A stretch of DNA of 64,000 nt from Natronospirillum operosum. Its GTDB lineage: Bacteria; Pseudomonadota; Gammaproteobacteria; Pseudomonadales; Natronospirillaceae. Positions 62,097 to 64,000 of this stretch are shown here, piece after piece; positions within the stretch are counted from its first letter, which is position 1, and each line of letters begins with the position of its first letter. Where the stretch lies: the NCBI RefSeq assembly GCF_004768465.1, contig NZ_SRMF01000001.1, positions 621,693 to 685,692 on the forward strand. The letters are read 5' to 3'. The translations under genes were made by a program, and so were the position numbers. The notes beneath the pieces were generated by a model. The model was not told where the DNA came from and searched no databases. It was given only the letters and a program-made list of their open reading frames with translations.

Positions 62097-63392
62097 ATGC
62101 CAACGACTTCGTCAACTCACAGCAATGATGATGTCACCGAATACCTGATGGCTGCATTGCGTTGTGATCTGCTCAGTCTGGAGCAGTTGCACACCATGGG
62201 CCAACTCATTGCGCATATCAGTGAGCTGGTGCACTGTCTGCAATATGAACGTGGCGCCTCGAACCTCTATGTGGGCTCGCAGGGCGAGCGCTGCAAGACT
62301 CGCCTCCCCATCCTGGTGAAGGCCGCACAGCACGCCGAAGCGGATACCCGGGAATTTCTGGGTCAGCTCGATTTGCGCAGCCATGGCATGTCCGGTGCCA
62401 GTCGGCTTCTGAGCCGAATCGCACTTGCCTTGCACGGGCTGGATGAACTGCAGCAGGTACGCTCCGATATCGTCTCTCTGAGAACGGCTCCAGCATCGAT
62501 CATTGAAGGCTTTTCTTCGCTGATCCAGAGCTTGCTGGCCATAGTCTTTGAAGCCGCAGATACCGCCACCCATGACGACTTGTCGAATCGGATTATTGCC
62601 CTGTTTCATCTCATGCAGGGCAAGGAGCTGTGTGGGCAGGAGCGGGCGCTTGGGTCGGCAGGCCTTGCCATGGGGCGGCTGGATGAGAGCTTTACCGAGC
62701 AGCTACAGTTCCTGATCGACAACCAGGAGCGTTGTTTCACTATCGTGGAAGAATTTTCCGATGCACAGGCCCGAGCTCAGTGGACAGAGTGCATGGCGCA
62801 AGATCAGACGGCTGCTCTGGAGCGGTTGCGGCGCATCGCGTTCACGTCTGCTATCAATGGAGAGGCCGATCGTGACCTCAGTGACACCTGGTTTGCTGTG
62901 ACGTCCGAGCGTATAGCAGCCTTGCGCCTGCTGGAGCAGGGCATGGAGGAGCGATTGCAGGCGGAATGTGAAGCACGGATCGCCGAAGCACAGAAGCGAC
63001 TGGATGACCATGAAGTCGATTTGGCTCGAGCGGCCGGACGCAGATCAGTCGCATTCTTCTTTGTGCCTGAAGCGTCAAAGCACCACGAGTTGAGGACTGT
63101 GGATATAGGTTGTGTTGGCCAGCAGATTGGTCGCTCGCTGTTTGAGCTGCTGCAGGATCAGTCTCTCCGTCTGCAACAGATGGCGGAAGAACTTGAAGAA
63201 GCCAAAATAGCCTTGAACGAGCGGAAGCTGATTGAAAAGGCCAAGGGGGTGATCATGTCCTACCGTGGCTTGAGTGAACCGGACGCGCACCGTTTTCTGC
63301 GGCAGGTTGCCATGTCGCAGAATCGGCGTCTGGGAGAGGTGGCGAGAGAAACCCTGGCCATGGCTGAGGTTTTTCCCCCGCCCAAGGACTAG
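62097..63392 (+). CDS. nasR: NasR-type nitrate-responsive antiterminator (NIT-ANTAR)
   Basis: A 431-residue cytoplasmic regulator. A large N-terminal nitrate/nitrite-sensing NIT domain (about 35-280, with QYERGASNLYVGSQG near the conserved ligand region) is joined to a C-terminal ANTAR domain (about 370-425, KLIEKAKGVIMSYRGLSEPDA). In Klebsiella NasR, nitrate binding lets the ANTAR domain bind the nasF leader and prevent termination. It converges on a nitrate-type ABC ATPase gene, whose upstream leader is off the right edge. A sigma-54 element precedes it. Confidence 0.9.
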   Translation: MPTTSSTHSNDDVTEYLMAALRCDLLSLEQLHTMGQLIAHISELVHCLQYERGASNLYVGSQGERCKTRLPILVKAAQHAEADTREFLGQLDLRSHGMSGASRLLSRIALALHGLDELQQVRSDIVSLRTAPASIIEGFSSLIQSLLAIVFEAADTATHDDLSNRIIALFHLMQGKELCGQERALGSAGLAMGRLDESFTEQLQFLIDNQERCFTIVEEFSDAQARAQWTECMAQDQTAALERLRRIAFTSAINGEADRDLSDTWFAVTSERIAALRLLEQGMEERLQAECEARIAEAQKRLDDHEVDLARAAGRRSVAFFFVPEASKHHELRTVDIGCVGQQIGRSLFELLQDQSLRLQQMAEELEEAKIALNERKLIEKAKGVIMSYRGLSEPDAHRFLRQVAMSQNRRLGEVARETLAMAEVFPPPKD

Positions 63393-63432
63393 CACTCATT
63401 CAGGCACTCCCCTGGAGGTGTGCCCGAGGGCT

Positions 63433-64000
63433 CTAGCCCACACTCACCCTCTGGTCGGCCTCTGATTGCTTGTTCTCGCTGGCCTCCGGCGTCAGCGGAG
63501 CTACTTTTTGTTGTTTTTCATGCAGGAATCGCAGCACGGCCCGGCGGTATTCGTTGTACAGCGGATCGCTGGCAAGCTCAATGCGGTTGCGTGGCCGGTC
63601 CAGGTTGATCTCCAGCACTTCGCCAATGGTGGCCCTGGGCCCGTTGGTCATCATGACAATGCGGTCCGAAAGCAATACGGCTTCATCAACATCGTGAGTG
63701 ATCATCAGCACGGTGTTGTTGAGATCAGCCTGGATGCGCATGACTTCTTCCTGAAGATGCGCCCGAGTCAGGGCGTCGAGAGCGCCGAAGGGCTCGTCGA
63801 GCAGCAAGAGTTTGGGCTGCATGGCAAGTGCGCGGGCAATGCCTACGCGCTGCTTCATGCCACCGGATATCTCGGCGGGCAGTCTCGTCAGCGCATGTGA
63901 CATGCCCACCATATCAAGGTTGTGCAAAATCCAGTCCTTGCGTTCCTGCGCACTTTTACTGGCGCCGAATACCTTGTTGACGGCCAGCGCCACATTTTCG
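63433..64000 (-). CDS. Second nitrate-type ABC ATPase, C-terminal part
   Basis: The last about 189 residues of an NrtD/SsuB-type ATPase; the frame runs off the right edge, so Walker A is not visible. The signature SGGMKQRVGIARAL, Walker B LLLLDEPFGALD and H-loop MITHDVDEAV are present. It is highly similar by eye to the ATPase at 31904-32797, including IVMMTNGP and the end RAVLRFLHEKQQKV. It probably belongs to a second nrtABC operon regulated by the adjacent NasR. Nitrate specificity is inferred from that neighbour and the paralogue. Confidence 0.85.
   Translation of the reverse strand, partial: ENVALAVNKVFGASKSAQERKDWILHNLDMVGMSHALTRLPAEISGGMKQRVGIARALAMQPKLLLLDEPFGALDALTRAHLQEEVMRIQADLNNTVLMITHDVDEAVLLSDRIVMMTNGPRATIGEVLEINLDRPRNRIELASDPLYNEYRRAVLRFLHEKQQKVAPLTPEASENKQSEADQRVSVG

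Overview
The window is high-GC gammaproteobacterial chromosome. The core order fimV-truA-trpF-trpB-trpA-accD-folC-SPOR-cvpA-purF-metZ, with trpBA between trpF and accD, and the blocks tyrB-uvrB and wrbA-DUF2069-arsC resemble marine Oceanospirillales/Alteromonadales such as Marinobacter, Halomonas or Alcanivorax. The genus is an inference from gene order only.

Layout. 1-10.9 kb: tail of fimV, a rho-independent terminator, then a tightly packed housekeeping operon (pseudouridylation, tryptophan, acetyl-CoA carboxylase, folate, purine, methionine). 10.9-16.5 kb: moxR, DUF58, transglutaminase and a double-receiver diguanylate cyclase. 16.6-30.2 kb: gltX, tyrB, uvrB, a TSUP permease, wrbA block, a YkuI-like EAL protein, a lipoprotein, a DHH phosphoesterase and fumC, with clusters of intergenic palindromic repeats. 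30.4-38.2 kb: an acyltransferase, then a nitrate-assimilation regulon on the minus strand: nasT-nasS and nrtA-nrtB-ATPase. Sigma-54 -24/-12 elements precede nasT and nrtA, and the nrtA leader has ANTAR-type hairpins and a strong terminator just before the start codon. 39.9-55.6 kb: an AT-richer accessory island in which all genes except one LysR fragment lie on the plus strand. It holds small acetyltransferases, VOC proteins, RidA, a toxin-antitoxin pair, HEPN proteins, lipoproteins and orphan proteins. Several end in TAACAA/TAACCA, and at least two folded attC-like sites remain. It is riddled with short mobile repeats, decayed IS3 copies and a broken duplication, and reads as a relict integron cassette array. 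55.6-64 kb: core-like genes again (racemase-superfamily protein, DCC protein, cNMP-binding patatin phospholipase, cupin, GNAT), then a NasR-type NIT-ANTAR antiterminator with its own sigma-54 element and, at the right edge, a second nitrate-type ABC ATPase.

How the parts work together. The nitrate genes form two related units separated by the island: NasS/NasT with nrtABC on the left, NasR with a second nrt-like transporter on the right. Both appear to combine nitrogen-limitation control (sigma-54) with nitrate-responsive RNA antitermination (ANTAR). Three families of palindromic repeat sit between core genes. One occupies gene ends closely enough to supply stop codons, and one is a multi-stem element whose paired arms differ between copies in a compensating way. 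No tRNA, rRNA, CRISPR array, integrase or replication origin was recognised.
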